From: Onchocerca volvulus
Lineage: Eukaryota; Nematoda; Chromadorea; Rhabditida; Onchocercidae
Length of the DNA stretch: 64,000 nt
NCBI GenBank assembly: GCA_000499405.2
Contig: HG738138.1
Coordinates: 4,266,368-4,330,367 of the forward strand
Direction: 5' to 3'
A model generated the notes under the pieces. That model was not told where the DNA came from, made no database searches, and saw nothing but the letters and a program-made list of their open reading frames with translations. This document shows, one piece after another, positions 25,575-37,499 of this stretch. The position numbers and the translations under genes are program-made. The number at the start of each line of letters is the position of its first letter. Position 1 is the stretch's first letter.

Positions 25575-26317
25575 CATAGTACAACGAATGGAAAAAAATA
25601 ACAAGAACATTCCTGAGTAACAGCAAAATGCATTAACCAGCCACGCGCACATAAACATACAATGACCATCTCGCATTTTCTCGAAATTGAAAAACACGAT
25701 AATATGAAGAACCGGACATTTTTAGGAAACAAGGTTTATTGCAGCGAATGTGCCAGACTTTAACGATAGTATTATTCCATAATATGTCTTATACAAACTG
25801 TTAACCTGTTTCATAACTAAATCATCAAATGATGGGTTAACAAATATTCTCAAATTGAGCTTTGCATCTCCCATGTTACGCTCCTTCAGTTTCTAAATGA
25901 GTAAGTTTATTTCAGTTGTAAGCATGCATATTTAAGTTTGGCCTACTATGTGTTTTTCATGATGAGAAAAAGCGAATGATAAAAAAATTCAACAAATCAT
26001 AACATGACGACAGTATAGTGAAATAGAAAAGAACACACCGAGTTTGTTTAACTGAACAGAGCAAAGCATTCATGACAAAAAAAAAAAAAAAAAAATGCAA
26101 AAAATTTTTAAAAGTTAATCTGAATCTAATATACAATTTTCTGTAAGGAAAAAATTGATCTAATACTGACAACATAAATTCAAAAAAAAAAAAAAAAAAA
26201 AAGAGAATAAAAACAGATGACAAAAATGGACCTGAGTTGGTACCTGAAATAGAAAATAGAACAACACCTGAGGTGAAACCAAAAAAATTAAATGAAAATC
26301 GTAACTTCGTTAAAAAG

Positions 26318-26325
26318 ATCCCTGA
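26318..26325 (-). promoter_or_regulatory. lin-4 family target site, 7mer with G:U at position 8
   Basis: The minus strand reads TTCAGGGA. Seven bases pair with lin-4 nucleotides 1-7 and the U opposite G8 can form a wobble. The site is about 470 nt downstream of the stop codon. Confidence 0.45.
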
Positions 26326-26793
26326 AAAGAACAAAGAGGTGAACAGTAACAAACAGCACCACACTGGGTCACATTCTAAAACAGCACAAATCAACGATTC
26401 ATTAGCATGACTGCTTTAAAAAAAAAAAAAGAAAAAAAAGGAAAGAAAAATTGTTCGTTGTATGCAAAGTTTAGCTAGTAGAAAACCAGTAGATAAAAAG
26501 GGAAACATTAAATGAATTGTCCAAACTTCCGTTTTGTGTTCTATGCCAATTTCAAATTCTGCATGAATAACCATCTGATTCTAGAACGGAACTACCTGAC
26601 ATGGACTTAAATTTCCAGAAGGAGAACCTCTGATTCGCTACTAGCTCCAACTAGTAACAGTCACCGTTATTATTAACCTGATTAACAATCATATAACTGT
26701 AACTGAAAAATGTAATTTGAACACATATTTAAAGAAAAAAAACTGCTAAATTGCATCGTTTATGTCCTAAATTAGAACAGAAGCAAAGAGATG

Positions 26794-29700
26794 TCAAGCA
26801 ACACTAGTATCGGGCTTAAATGATGCTTGCAATGGGGTACTTTGGATACCTTTCAGATGTTCTTCATTAACCTGCAAACGATGCTCCAGAGCTGTATTAA
26901 AAGTATCTGTTGCACTACCTTTTAAATTGGAAAGAAGAGGAGCAGTAGCTTTCAAAGTGTCATTACCAACAGCAACAGCACCCGTGGTACTAATCTGCAA
27001 ATGATGATGGCGATGATGCTCCATGGCACTGCTTTCACGAAGTCGTTTAGCATCACGCTCTTCACTTCTTGTCTTCTTCGAATGCCGTACACGTCGACAA
27101 CGAGCAGCCAATTTACGCGTCACATCACGAAACACTTCCCAAAATTCATCCTCATTAGGAATTCGATGCATCATCACTTTACGACACACATCTGCAACAT
27201 GATGGTCCATTGAAAATAGATCTAAATTTCATTTAATCATCGATTATTTTGCCATCAACCTTTAACAGTGGACCGTTAAAGAAATCATTTAATCTGTCCT
27301 AAATTTGATTTTATTGAAAATCCCCACTTTTTTTCTTTTTTTTAAATTTAAAAACTTACAAGCAATATAGTGAATGCCTTCTTCAGGAAGATTTTTGTAA
27401 GTTGAATGATTTGGACCAGCAACAGTCGTTTGTGCCATTAGCTTGGTACCAAATACCCGCTTTTCAGCCAACATTTTGGAGAGAAACGCCATTGCCTTAC
27501 GCACATCATCATCACAGCGACGATTCTGATGAAACTGATGAACAATCTGCTCTTCACTACAAGGTGTAAAACCTGAAAAGGGGATGAAATCAAAGAATTC
27601 AAACTCAAATCATTTTAAAATGACTGGAAACAAATCCAAGACATTCTCAAAATTCGATACTTTGAAATTAAAAAGCAATTATAGAGATGTATTACCTGGA
27701 TCTGAAAGATAAGCTTGGGGCACCGGAATTTTTATCTCTGAAATGCTGCTTTGAGAAATGCCCTTTTGACGTATGAATTTCACATAGTCATCTGATACAG
27801 GTTTCTGGAAAAAAAAAATGGAAATTTAATAAAGACAATTCGTTAATAAATATTAATTCAAAATTCTTCTATTTCCATGAAATCAACTAGAATACTTCTG
27901 AAGCACTATTAAAATACCTTTCGACAGGGTGAAGCAGTCGTGAGATGTTGTCGCTGCTGTCGCACTAATGCATTTTGGGAACCCTGATTACTATTTAACA
28001 TCTGTTGAACCAAATGTTGATGAGCTTGCTGATTTCGTCCAGCTAATGTTTCCAAATGAGCCGGTATACCGCAGCTTAGCTGAAACAATTCTTTTAAATA
28101 TCATACATCCTCCTTTAAAACTTAGGATTTCAGTACAATGAACCTTTCATCAAATACATTTCTTTAAATTGTTAGTAAAGCAATTCAGGATACTGTTTTC
28201 GAATGATATAATTTTATGCTTTAGTAGTTAAATTCTGACAAAAAATTAGACTCCTAAAAAATTCGTTTAAATGAGACAAATGGTCAATTAAAATGACATA
28301 CTGTCTGATCAACGACATTCGTTGAATTTAGGTGAAGCTGCGTAGAATGATCCTGCTTAGATTGTTGTTCTTGCCGAGTTTGCTGTTGAATGTGATGCAA
28401 CTGCGTTGATGACGATTGTCCCAAATGGCCCTGACCGTTCACAACCAGTTGTTGCAGCAACTGCTGTTGCAGAAGCAAAGGATTTAGTGAAGACAGCGAA
28501 TCTAACTTCGACGCGAACACATGTGCTGCATTCTGTAAAAAAATTAAAAACTATCAACGGGGCATAAGACACGAACTTTCTAAATGCTTTGCTAATCCTA
28601 ATTAGAATGTAGAAGCAAGCAACACACAATTATAAAATGATTAGCAAGAACAATTACAGTTTGTTAAGAGCGGTCTTAATCCTGGATATGAGAAAACAAA
28701 AAAGCACATCTTTTCGATTACCAAATCATTTACTGTGTAAACAGTAGACGTTATATAAAAACCGAAATCCTAGTTTGAGAACTCACATCTGTACTGCTAA
28801 TGACACTCTTAGTAGTAGCCGAAACAGATGTTGAACATATATCGCTGTTGTTGTCAATGCTTACGGGATCGATTTGTGCATCACCTGAATTTTTTTCAGT
28901 AAAAACATCAAAACATATTGCTTCACTTGAATAGCGAATCATTTCCATATCTAATACTTTATAGGGAAAAAGGGTGATCAGATACAAGAAATGTTGCCAA
29001 AATGATGAAAACAATTGTTTTATTATGAGTTCCAAAACCTGCCGGCACAATGTTCCTATTCGAAGAGTACATATTCTATTCAGTTATTTCCACTCAATTA
29101 TTAAGTTATTAATAACTATTACAACACTGAATGGACTTTTATTTATACAGACCAGTATTATTTGAGTATTAACCAAATACTGCTATAAATTCAATTAAAA
29201 GTCTTCATTGTTCATTCCTTAAATATTACCATTAGAGTCGCATTTTCGATCAAGATTCGATGAATTCCATCTTTTTATTGGACCAAGTTGTAGCTGTTCC
29301 TGCAGGTTCGGTGGTAAAATTGGATTCGTTTGTTGCAAAAGTGATGGGAACAGCCAAGGATTCCATTGCAGCAACGGGCTTGGCACTAAATCCAATAGAA
29401 AATAAATGGCCTCAAATGGAAGAATATCGCCAAAAGATCAAATATATACTATATGCACCTATGCTTATTAAAGGATTTTTCGGATAAGGTGAACGGTGAA
29501 CAAAAGGATACAAAGCTTTTCAAGTTCAGTCATTCGCTGAATTCAAAACGTATGGACTCCATGACCAAATTTCAGAAAAATGTTGGCCATAATTTTTTGA
29601 AAAGAAAGTAGGAGCTATTGTAAACAGTCATTTTACAAAATCTAGAAAACAAACTGACATGCAGGCAGTGGCCTCAACGCAACAGGGCATTCAGGAGTAA

Positions 29701-32700
29701 CTGCATTCTTTCGAGGAGTTGACGAAGAGCTTGCCAAAGTATTACCCGGTTCATTACCGGTTGCAGCACAAACCTGATTGATAAGAGCTTGCATATTTCT
29801 CTCGAAATGCTGTTTCATTTCTTGCACTTCTCTGGAAATAAAATATGCAAAACATTACTGATGCAAATGAATAGATGTTCTTTTAAAACGAGCGAAAACT
29901 TCAAAGGCTGGAAAACTTCGAATTCCCAGGTATAGTTTACTTATAATTCAGCAATTTCCCACCTTACAACAGAAAACAATTTCGAGGCTTCAAAATATCG
30001 AAAAAATGATATGTAATGTCATTTTACATTTCTAGCGTAAACTTCGAAAACATTATAGCAATACTGTCATTGATATGCAACTCTGATAACATCCCGTTTT
30101 ATGAAGACGTTTTATGGTGTAATAGATTTTTCTGACAACTTGACAGAAAAAAGAAAAGAATCAATAGAGGAATAGATGAGATTGCGTTTCCGAAAGTATC
30201 TAATTGCCAAGCAAGAACTGATGATCGTACATTCCAAAAATAAAAACGTGGTCGCTAATAATAAAATAAAGAAAATGAAAAGTGGAGAAACTAAGGAAGC
30301 ATAAATCTAAACGTTAATAGAATCATTTCAAACAATACTCTAAATCTATCAAATGCATTCCATACTACACCAAAATTGATAATTTCTAATTCGTTGTGTC
30401 TGCTATGTTGTGTTACCAACCATTTCATTTTAGATGACTATTTACCACTTACTTCTTTTATAAATTCATTACATTAGTGATAATTTCTTTGATCAGTCCT
30501 CTAACCGTTACTGGGAGAAGGAAAAACTGTTCAGCGCTTTGAAATGTATACCGAATCGTATTCAAATATGAAAGGAAGCTTAGCACTGCAGGCTACACCA
30601 ATCTATATCAAACCGTAGTCGACACAACTGATGGTCATCGTGGCGATCTGCATGCACATTAGTTATAACTGCTCAGCCAGCCGAAATAACTGAACAAATC
30701 TCGAAAATAAACTAAATGTAACGAAATAGAATTGCAGATCTCACTTTTTGATCTCCAAGCATCCTTGACAAATTGTTGTAGATGGATGAGTGCTTGCCAC
30801 TGTTGACTGTGTTGCTCGATTATTATTTGACAAAGCTGATGAAGCTGTTGTTGGTCCCGCAAAATCAAGCGGCTGCTCTTCTTTCATCCGCCAATTTGAC
30901 GAGCCAGCTTGTTCTAGCTGCAAAATATCAAAAAATTTCTTTATTTGATTCCGTTTGCTGCAGTTGACCAGTCAGTTACTAATCGAGCTTATTAAGAGAA
31001 TTGACACTAACTGAACATAAACTGAAATCTCTTTCAAAACAAAAAAAAAGAAATACATAAACTGGAAACTATAGTAAGCACATTGATATATGCAGAACAA
31101 TAAGTCAATCGACAATTAGCCGCGAAGTAATAACGTAATTAAAAAGAAAAAGAACGAAAAAACAAAACCCAAATGATCACTTCATGCTTTCAGTTTAACT
31201 CTACGTAAAAATGAAAAGAGAACGGTGGACGAGACTGAACGGATGAAACAATAATTAGATGGATTATAGACGACCGAATTTGATGACCTTCTTGTGAACG
31301 CAAAGAAGTTTCTAATACATAAATCGGTTCACATACAGTTGAGACAGCCAGCGGAAGGTATCACCATATTTGTTGATCTTTCTTTCTTCTCCTCATCCAT
31401 CTTCTGTCACCCTATCGCCTCTCTTTTGCAATGCTCTCACCCGATGCTATCTATGTATATGTGTGTTTTGTGTTGTTCAGTATTATGATGGATTTGCTTG
31501 AGGGTTGTTAGTAACTTATGTACATTAACATACCCACATACACACACATACATGTACATGCATATACACACTCACAAGCAAATATACAACGGACGGCACA
31601 GCAAGTAGTAAGAAGCGAAGATGGAATAAATATGATGATGATGATCGTGGCTAGAAGTTACCACTGAGATAGCTTGCGCTTCTTTTTGTTGCTTCTCTTC
31701 TTTCGGGCTTCTCTGTAGGTTATTTACCCAATCTTTCTGTATATAAATATATATACATATATGTGTATGCCGCCTATAAGTGTGTCAATGTTTGTCAATC
31801 GCACGCTTCGCATCGCATCATCGTCATCGTCACCAGCGTTATTACTTTTGCTTCTCTAGACCAACACTTGAAATAGCATCAGTAGTAGTATCAATAAACA
31901 GAAGTTTGTGGTACCATACCAACCAACCATCCCAATACCTGCCTGTCTACCTGCCATCAGCAAAATCCATCTTTGCTTCCAACTAACACTCAACAAAACA
32001 CCTTTAACAAACAATTCGAATGCCCATGCTGTTGCTAATATCACTGCTGCATGTGGAGACTAATTGTTACACGGAGTTTGTGAGAGGTAAATTTATGTCA
32101 ACAAAAGTAAACATAGAAGATGGGAAAAGAATCCTAAATCAGCGTGAGGAATTGGCGGAGAAGGTACTGAAGCAGTTACTGCTGATAGATTCCGCTGAAG
32201 TTTACAAAAACTTAGTCACAAACTGTGACCCTCCTGGGTGATGTTAAAGCACAGAAACAAGTGAAAAAGATGAAAATGTATCCTAATGACTATTATTACT
32301 TATCCACTGCTTAACAGTATATTCATAATATTCATAACATGCATGAACCACTCCTCTCTGACTTCAACTTTTTGCTTCAATTCAGATTCGATCTATACCT
32401 GCATTATTATCTACCTTATAATACACAATTACATCTTTCACTGTCAAATATCCAAAACTACACGTATACCAAAAGTGCACCAAAATTACACGTACGAATT
32501 CAATGTAACGACCTAAATAATCTGGAAATGTGAAGTCGGTACACATAAATGTTTATGGATGAGGAATAGAGGCGTCATACTGTTGTGCAAACTATTCTTA
32601 TAGACGTGCGTCATATAGACATGACCTACTCAAGCATATTCTAAAAGTTTCGAAATCGAATTATGAGAAAGGAATGTGTATGTGTGTTCTTCGTAGTATC

Positions 32701-34998
32701 GATGGTGCATAACTTCATTCGTACATACATGCACACAAATACGCTCAGAGCAATTCGTCAAGGTCATCGAGCAATTCTCATGACTGCTCTCATCAGATCT
32801 GCAAAACTTATGTTCCACAAATGAATATTAATATATTTAAATTCGAACATATTGTTAAATAAATAAGCAAGCTAAATTAGAAATAGCATGCCATTAATTA
32901 GCGACAAAAAATCTTTTTTGCAATTGAATAAATTCGTCAGTGACAGAAAAAAAAAAAAAACAAAACAAAAAACAAAAAACAAAAAACAAGAAAAAAAAAC
33001 AGAGAAAGTGTATAATTTAGTTTCTAAATAATTGAAGTTCTGATTAAAATAACAGAATCTCATTTTCAGATCTTGTGACTGCTTAAATCTTCACAGCTCA
33101 AATCATTCTAAACGTATTATTTCTACCTGATACTAGTGCAATCTGCAATCGCTTAAGTGACTGAGGGTAAATCTTATTTAGACACAATTCCTTCAGCAAC
33201 AAAGGTATAAAATTATTTTCTGCAAAAATACAAAAGAAAAAAAAAAGCGATATAGCAAACTTTATCCAAGGAGAATTGTTTTTTTGACCAAATGGACGAA
33301 CTTCAAGACAATAAGTGCTACATTGTAAATTGTCATAATACATATATGTAAGCCCAACAAACTTTACATAATCACTTACACACATCATCACAAATTATAT
33401 ATATAATCACGGTGCTTCTCGCGGAGGCCTGTGTTTGTGCTCTTCTTTTCCGATTCTCTTTCTTTCAATACCCAGCCTCCCCTTTTCATAAAGTTGTTCA
33501 AGTGAGATGTTTGTGTGTGAGTTTTGAGGGAAACGGACAGGGACGCTGCAGAAGAGCGCGTCACCCACCCACCCACCTCAAACCAACTGAATGTTCCATC
33601 GCTCCACAATCGGGCGAATTCATTCCATTCCATTCCATTTCATTCAAGCATTCCCTAACTCTCACCTACTACTACTACTACTACTCACGCTGTTGCCCTC
33701 CTCGCCTTTTAAAAGCCGACTCGGCGTCGTCGTCGTCCTTCAGGACACCATTTCTTCCTTTTTCTTCTTCTTCACCAAGAGCCTCGACTCTCCAAACCTT
33801 GCACGGAGATGGTGGATGTGTCCAACCTTCTTTCTCCCTTTCCTCCAAAATAGCCAATACGATTTCTGATCAGCAGAAAGCTTGATGAGCACATGTCACA
33901 CACGACATGGACACCTAACATAAACACTTCCTATGCAATCTACAAAACTATTATCCAGAATTGTTCAGGCCAAATATTACCTTCACACAATCATGGATAT
34001 AATAATAAAAAAAAAAGAAAAGATAACATGTTGAACCCACAGCGTCCAAAGCAAAACAAAAAAAACTCTCCAAAGGAAATCAATCAATGACATAAAGAAT
34101 CTAACAAAACAACCGAATTCTGCATTCAGGAATTCTTTGCATTACCAAAATTCAGCTAAAAAGCATTTCCCGCTTTCTGATTCGCAAACATTTTTCCCAA
34201 ACAAAAAAATTCAATTAAATACAGAAATCAACAACTTATAAAAAGGAAAGAAATCAAATAAATGCTAAATCTAACTATTAATAAACCATAGGTTTCGAGA
34301 AACTACTCATTTCCCAAACAATTTATTATTCCCAATGTGCTATCAAATATAAACCGTATGCCAAAGTAATATAGGTGGTACTGTACTAATTCATCCACAT
34401 ATGTGATAAAAATCAGGCTTAACGATGAGTTCAAGTCGATAAAAATCACAGCCGTAAGTTTGGTGAAGTACTGAATGACGCTGATAATGTAGGATCTTAT
34501 TATTTAAGTTAAATATACATGATGTCAAAGTTTTAAGTGAAGATCACAAATGCACTTTCTAATATCAGCTGATTTTCACTGCAATTTCCATAACATTCTT
34601 GAATATTATGTGTGAATTTAGACTGGCAGGAGAGTGAATGAAGCTGCTACAAGATGCATACAGTCTAAATGTGACATTTGAGAAACGTGTATTTAGAAAT
34701 TGGTATTTACTGGGGGGTCGAAGGCCATGTATGTATGTTATAAACATTCCACCGAACATTAAGCAAACAGAAAAAAGAATTTATGAAGGGATGACTTACT
34801 GAATGTATCATATGACGGAACGAATGTGATATTAGCAACGACTAAACTTTCAGCGATGTAGTCATAATGCTGATATCATGTGGAAGAAAAACAAAATAAG
34901 CAAGAAAAATGTTTACCTGTAAAAGTGCGTAAATTAACTGTTGATGAGGAAATGAATTGTGAGTGCCGCCACCGCCGTGATACCTTGGATCAATGATG
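26794..34998 (-). CDS. lin-14: LIN-14-like BEN-domain heterochronic transcription factor (5' end open)
   Basis: Inferred ortholog of LIN-14, a nuclear DNA-binding regulator of larval stage identity. Exons: 34998-34917, 30917-30745, 29831-29659, 28884-28787, 28532-28302, 28079-27918, 27804-27696, 27572-27360, 27221-26794. Phases join without conflict, giving about 555 residues; I recall C. elegans LIN-14 as about 540. The N-terminal half is Gln/His/Ser-rich (LLLQQQLLQQLVVNG). Visible residues about 350-470 look like a BEN domain: VRKAMAFLSKMLAEKRVFG, a GPNHSTYKNLPEEGIHYIA core, then EFWEVFRDVTRKLAARCRR with basic residues at the end. A His-rich tail follows. Identity rests on the BEN-like C-terminus, the nematode context and lin-4/let-7 sites in the 3'UTR, not on a recalled alignment; another BEN protein is possible. 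No start Met is seen in the first listed exon. Upstream candidates are listed separately. Confidence 0.75.
29221..29607 (+). pseudogene. Intronless ORF pair inside a lin-14 intron, possible retrocopy
   Basis: Antisense to the host gene, 29260-29487 encodes 75 aa with protein-like composition (VVAVPAGSVVKLDSFVAKV, PQMEEYRQKIKYIL). Just before its stop, a second frame opens and continues to about 29607 (KVNGEQKDTKLFKFSHSLN, ending NFLKRK then TAG). The switch between frames suggests one frameshift in a once longer, intron-free coding sequence. I do not recognise the family. It could also be chance, since codon use here is less AT-biased than the surroundings only to a modest degree. Confidence 0.35.
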
Positions 34999-36725
34999 CT
35001 GGATGCGGAACACCCCGTACGCGTACGGTAGGGTTATTTGCGGGTAGTAAATCGACTTTTCCAAGGTAAGCTATCGCCAGAATTGGATTATAAAAGAAGC
35101 AGCACTGTATGTAATATGTACTAGTACCACTCGTTGCGTGTTGTCCTTCGAAATGATTTAGGTAATGAATTAACAGAAATCGAATATCCTTCAAAGAGGT
35201 TAAAAATAATCGAAATTGGGGAAATTAGCATACCGCGCAAGACAGCGCAATGCATCGCGCGGCGTGCATATCGATGTGGCGGTTAAAGCTCAGTAAATTG
35301 AGCACTAATTGCATTTTGCTGCAAATACTCATCGCAGCTTCTTTAATTGCGAACTTTTTTCGGAATGGCAGTCGGTTGTAAGCCGTAAGAGGAAGGAAAA
35401 GAAGAGGAAGGCACGCTCTCTTTGTCTTCCTTTCTCTTTCCTTCCTTTCTCTGTATGTATGTATGTGTGTGTGTCGGTTAATATGTGAGTTTGTGAGAGT
35501 GACAGCAAGACATGCATGCACGCTGGTTCGCGCATAACGAGAATAGCGCGATAGTGACATTGTTGTCTGCCTGCTGCGCTACTACTGGCTGGTTATGTGG
35601 CATGTCTGCACAACAAAATCTGTCGTAACTCACTCCATGGGAACGTTCAACTCTTCTCCCTCTCTTTCCCTCTCTCTCTCCCCTTCGGACCTGTTCTCAT
35701 ACTTTCACGCAGTCTCTCTCTCTCTCTCTGCAGCAAGAAATACTCATTTCGAATTTACCGATAATATGAATGCACGGAGTCGGTAACGAATTTATGCAAT
35801 AGCATGTTTCATATCATCTGCATTACCGCATATCTGTTTTACTCCCTCATCCTCTCCACCTCCCTCTCTCTCTCCATCCAGGAATGAAGTGCGGGGAAAA
35901 GAACTGGAGGAGGGGAAGGTATGGATACACGTTTGAAGGATAGTTTTTCAGCATCCATCATCGTGTCGCTGTTCCTTTTTATTTAACATTCAGAAGCTGT
36001 ACATCAGCCTCTCTCTCCCCGTTCTTCCTCTCTCTAACTCTCCCCTCCTCCTACAATCATTTGACGGAGTTGGCGGAGAGTGCAGAGAAAGCAACAAACG
36101 ATACATGTAAACAGTGAGCGTCACCACTCGATTCGATATCAAAGTGGCGAGCGATACAATCCTGTGACTGCTTTAATTGCAGCATTGCTTCAGGTGATAA
36201 GATAATGCATGAAAAGAGGAGGTCGCCACGACACTAAGATGGATTTTAGATGCAATGATGGAGAGAGAGGAAGAGAGTGTTAACCTGCTCATTACCTGGT
36301 AAACTATAGCCTCCTTTCTCTTTCGTACATAGCACAAAGAAAGAGAGCATCTTCTTGCTTGCAAAAGACATTGGCATACGTGAAAAATGAAAAGCTGAGA
36401 ATACGTAATAGTTGGGTGGATAAGAAGAAAAAAACGAGATAGTATGAAACATACGAGCAATCAAATCCATTCATTGAGATGAAATAGTGTGGGGAAGAGT
36501 GGGAGAAGTATGATAAAAGAGAATGAAAAAAGAACAGAAAAATTTCCACTAGAATAAATTACGATATAAACACTTCATTGCTGGAGTAACGCTGGCAATC
36601 AAGCCTGCCAACAATAGCAGTGTTATGTTTATCTTGGCAAGCAAATCATGGCAGTGCAGAGATAGAGATCTCCCTTCCTTCTCTCTTTCTCTCTCTCTCC
36701 TTCCCTTTCCTTTTCTTTTCACCTT
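33400..36725. repeat. CpG-bearing, CT/GA-rich low-complexity zone
   Basis: This stretch stands out by base composition. It contains CACCC repeats (33560-33582), CATTC pentamers (33619-33648), CTA trinucleotides (33666-33686), GTC repeats (33725-33738), a GTACGCGTAC palindrome near 35020, CTTTC tracts (35420-35450), CT runs (35658-35735, 35860-35880, 36010-36050, 36680-36720) and GTAT/GT repeats (35452-35475). The opposite-strand open frames here are low-complexity artefacts. Within the lin-14-like locus it could be promoter-proximal sequence. Only the composition is directly seen. Confidence 0.6.
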
Positions 36726-37499
36726 TCTCCGAATGGAACCTAAATTTTGAAAAATGTTGCTGTCCTTGATGACATTACGGGTGAGGACGATTTTGGTGCT
36801 CGTTAATGAACAAAGTTCGTGGCATGTATCTCTGAAGTTTTTCAGTTTCCGAACTTGCCAAATGCGAGAGAAAGACATTCCGATTGGAATTGGAAGTTAA
36901 AATTTCAAACGGTTCATCCAGACAAAATTTAAACCGTTAGCAGAAGAAAATATCTGCATTTTGCCGCAAGCACATGAAGTGGAATTTTGGTAGAAATCCA
37001 GTATTATCCCAGAAATTGCTGCACTGAACAAACAACGTGCATAGCTTGCACGCATACATATGCACAACACAAGCATAAAGACAAACAGACGGGAAATATT
37101 GCCTGAAACTAGTGGGAATGCAAATACTACCCACTCAAATGGATGAAGTTTACTCAGGTCATTGCAATTCATGCATTTCGTTGTTGCACAAACAATATAT
37201 CGCTACGGGGACCAATTGAAAATGTGCAAATGTGCTGCTCTACTCGCTGCACATTTGAAAATAATTCTTCTGGAAAAATCTCCTTATCCACTGTTTGTTG
37301 TACATTCCCTTACTTCTTTGATTTGCATTGGATAATTAATTTGATTCATTTTTATATCAATTACAGCTCATTTACATTGCAAGTTCCATTAGTGTGGACT
37401 AACCTCACAACTACATTGATTAAAATTGTGAAATTGGTTGCGCATAGAAAAGATGCAATTATATTTGGTATAATTACGATGGAACACCTGGTGGTGTAA

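Larger units (their letters stand above)
25200..26793 (-). promoter_or_regulatory. 3'UTR of the lin-14-like gene with miRNA seed matches
   Basis: Minus-strand sequence after the TGA at 26796-26794. Read in transcript sense it contains TTCAGGGA about 470 nt past the stop, CTACCTCA about 1.2 kb past, and CTCAGGGA about 1.5 kb past. These are seed complements of lin-4 (UCCCUGAG) and let-7 (UGAGGUAG). Several shorter CTCAGG matches lie between (around 25563, 25611, 26231 and 26266). The 3' end of the transcript is not defined; the low boundary is set just past the last site. Two A-rich runs interrupt it (26079-26095, 26182-26201). Confidence 0.6.

Noticed and set aside
37143..37499. 118-aa plus-strand open frame
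   Set aside because: Hydrophobic and Cys-bearing but without any recognised domain or start/splice context.
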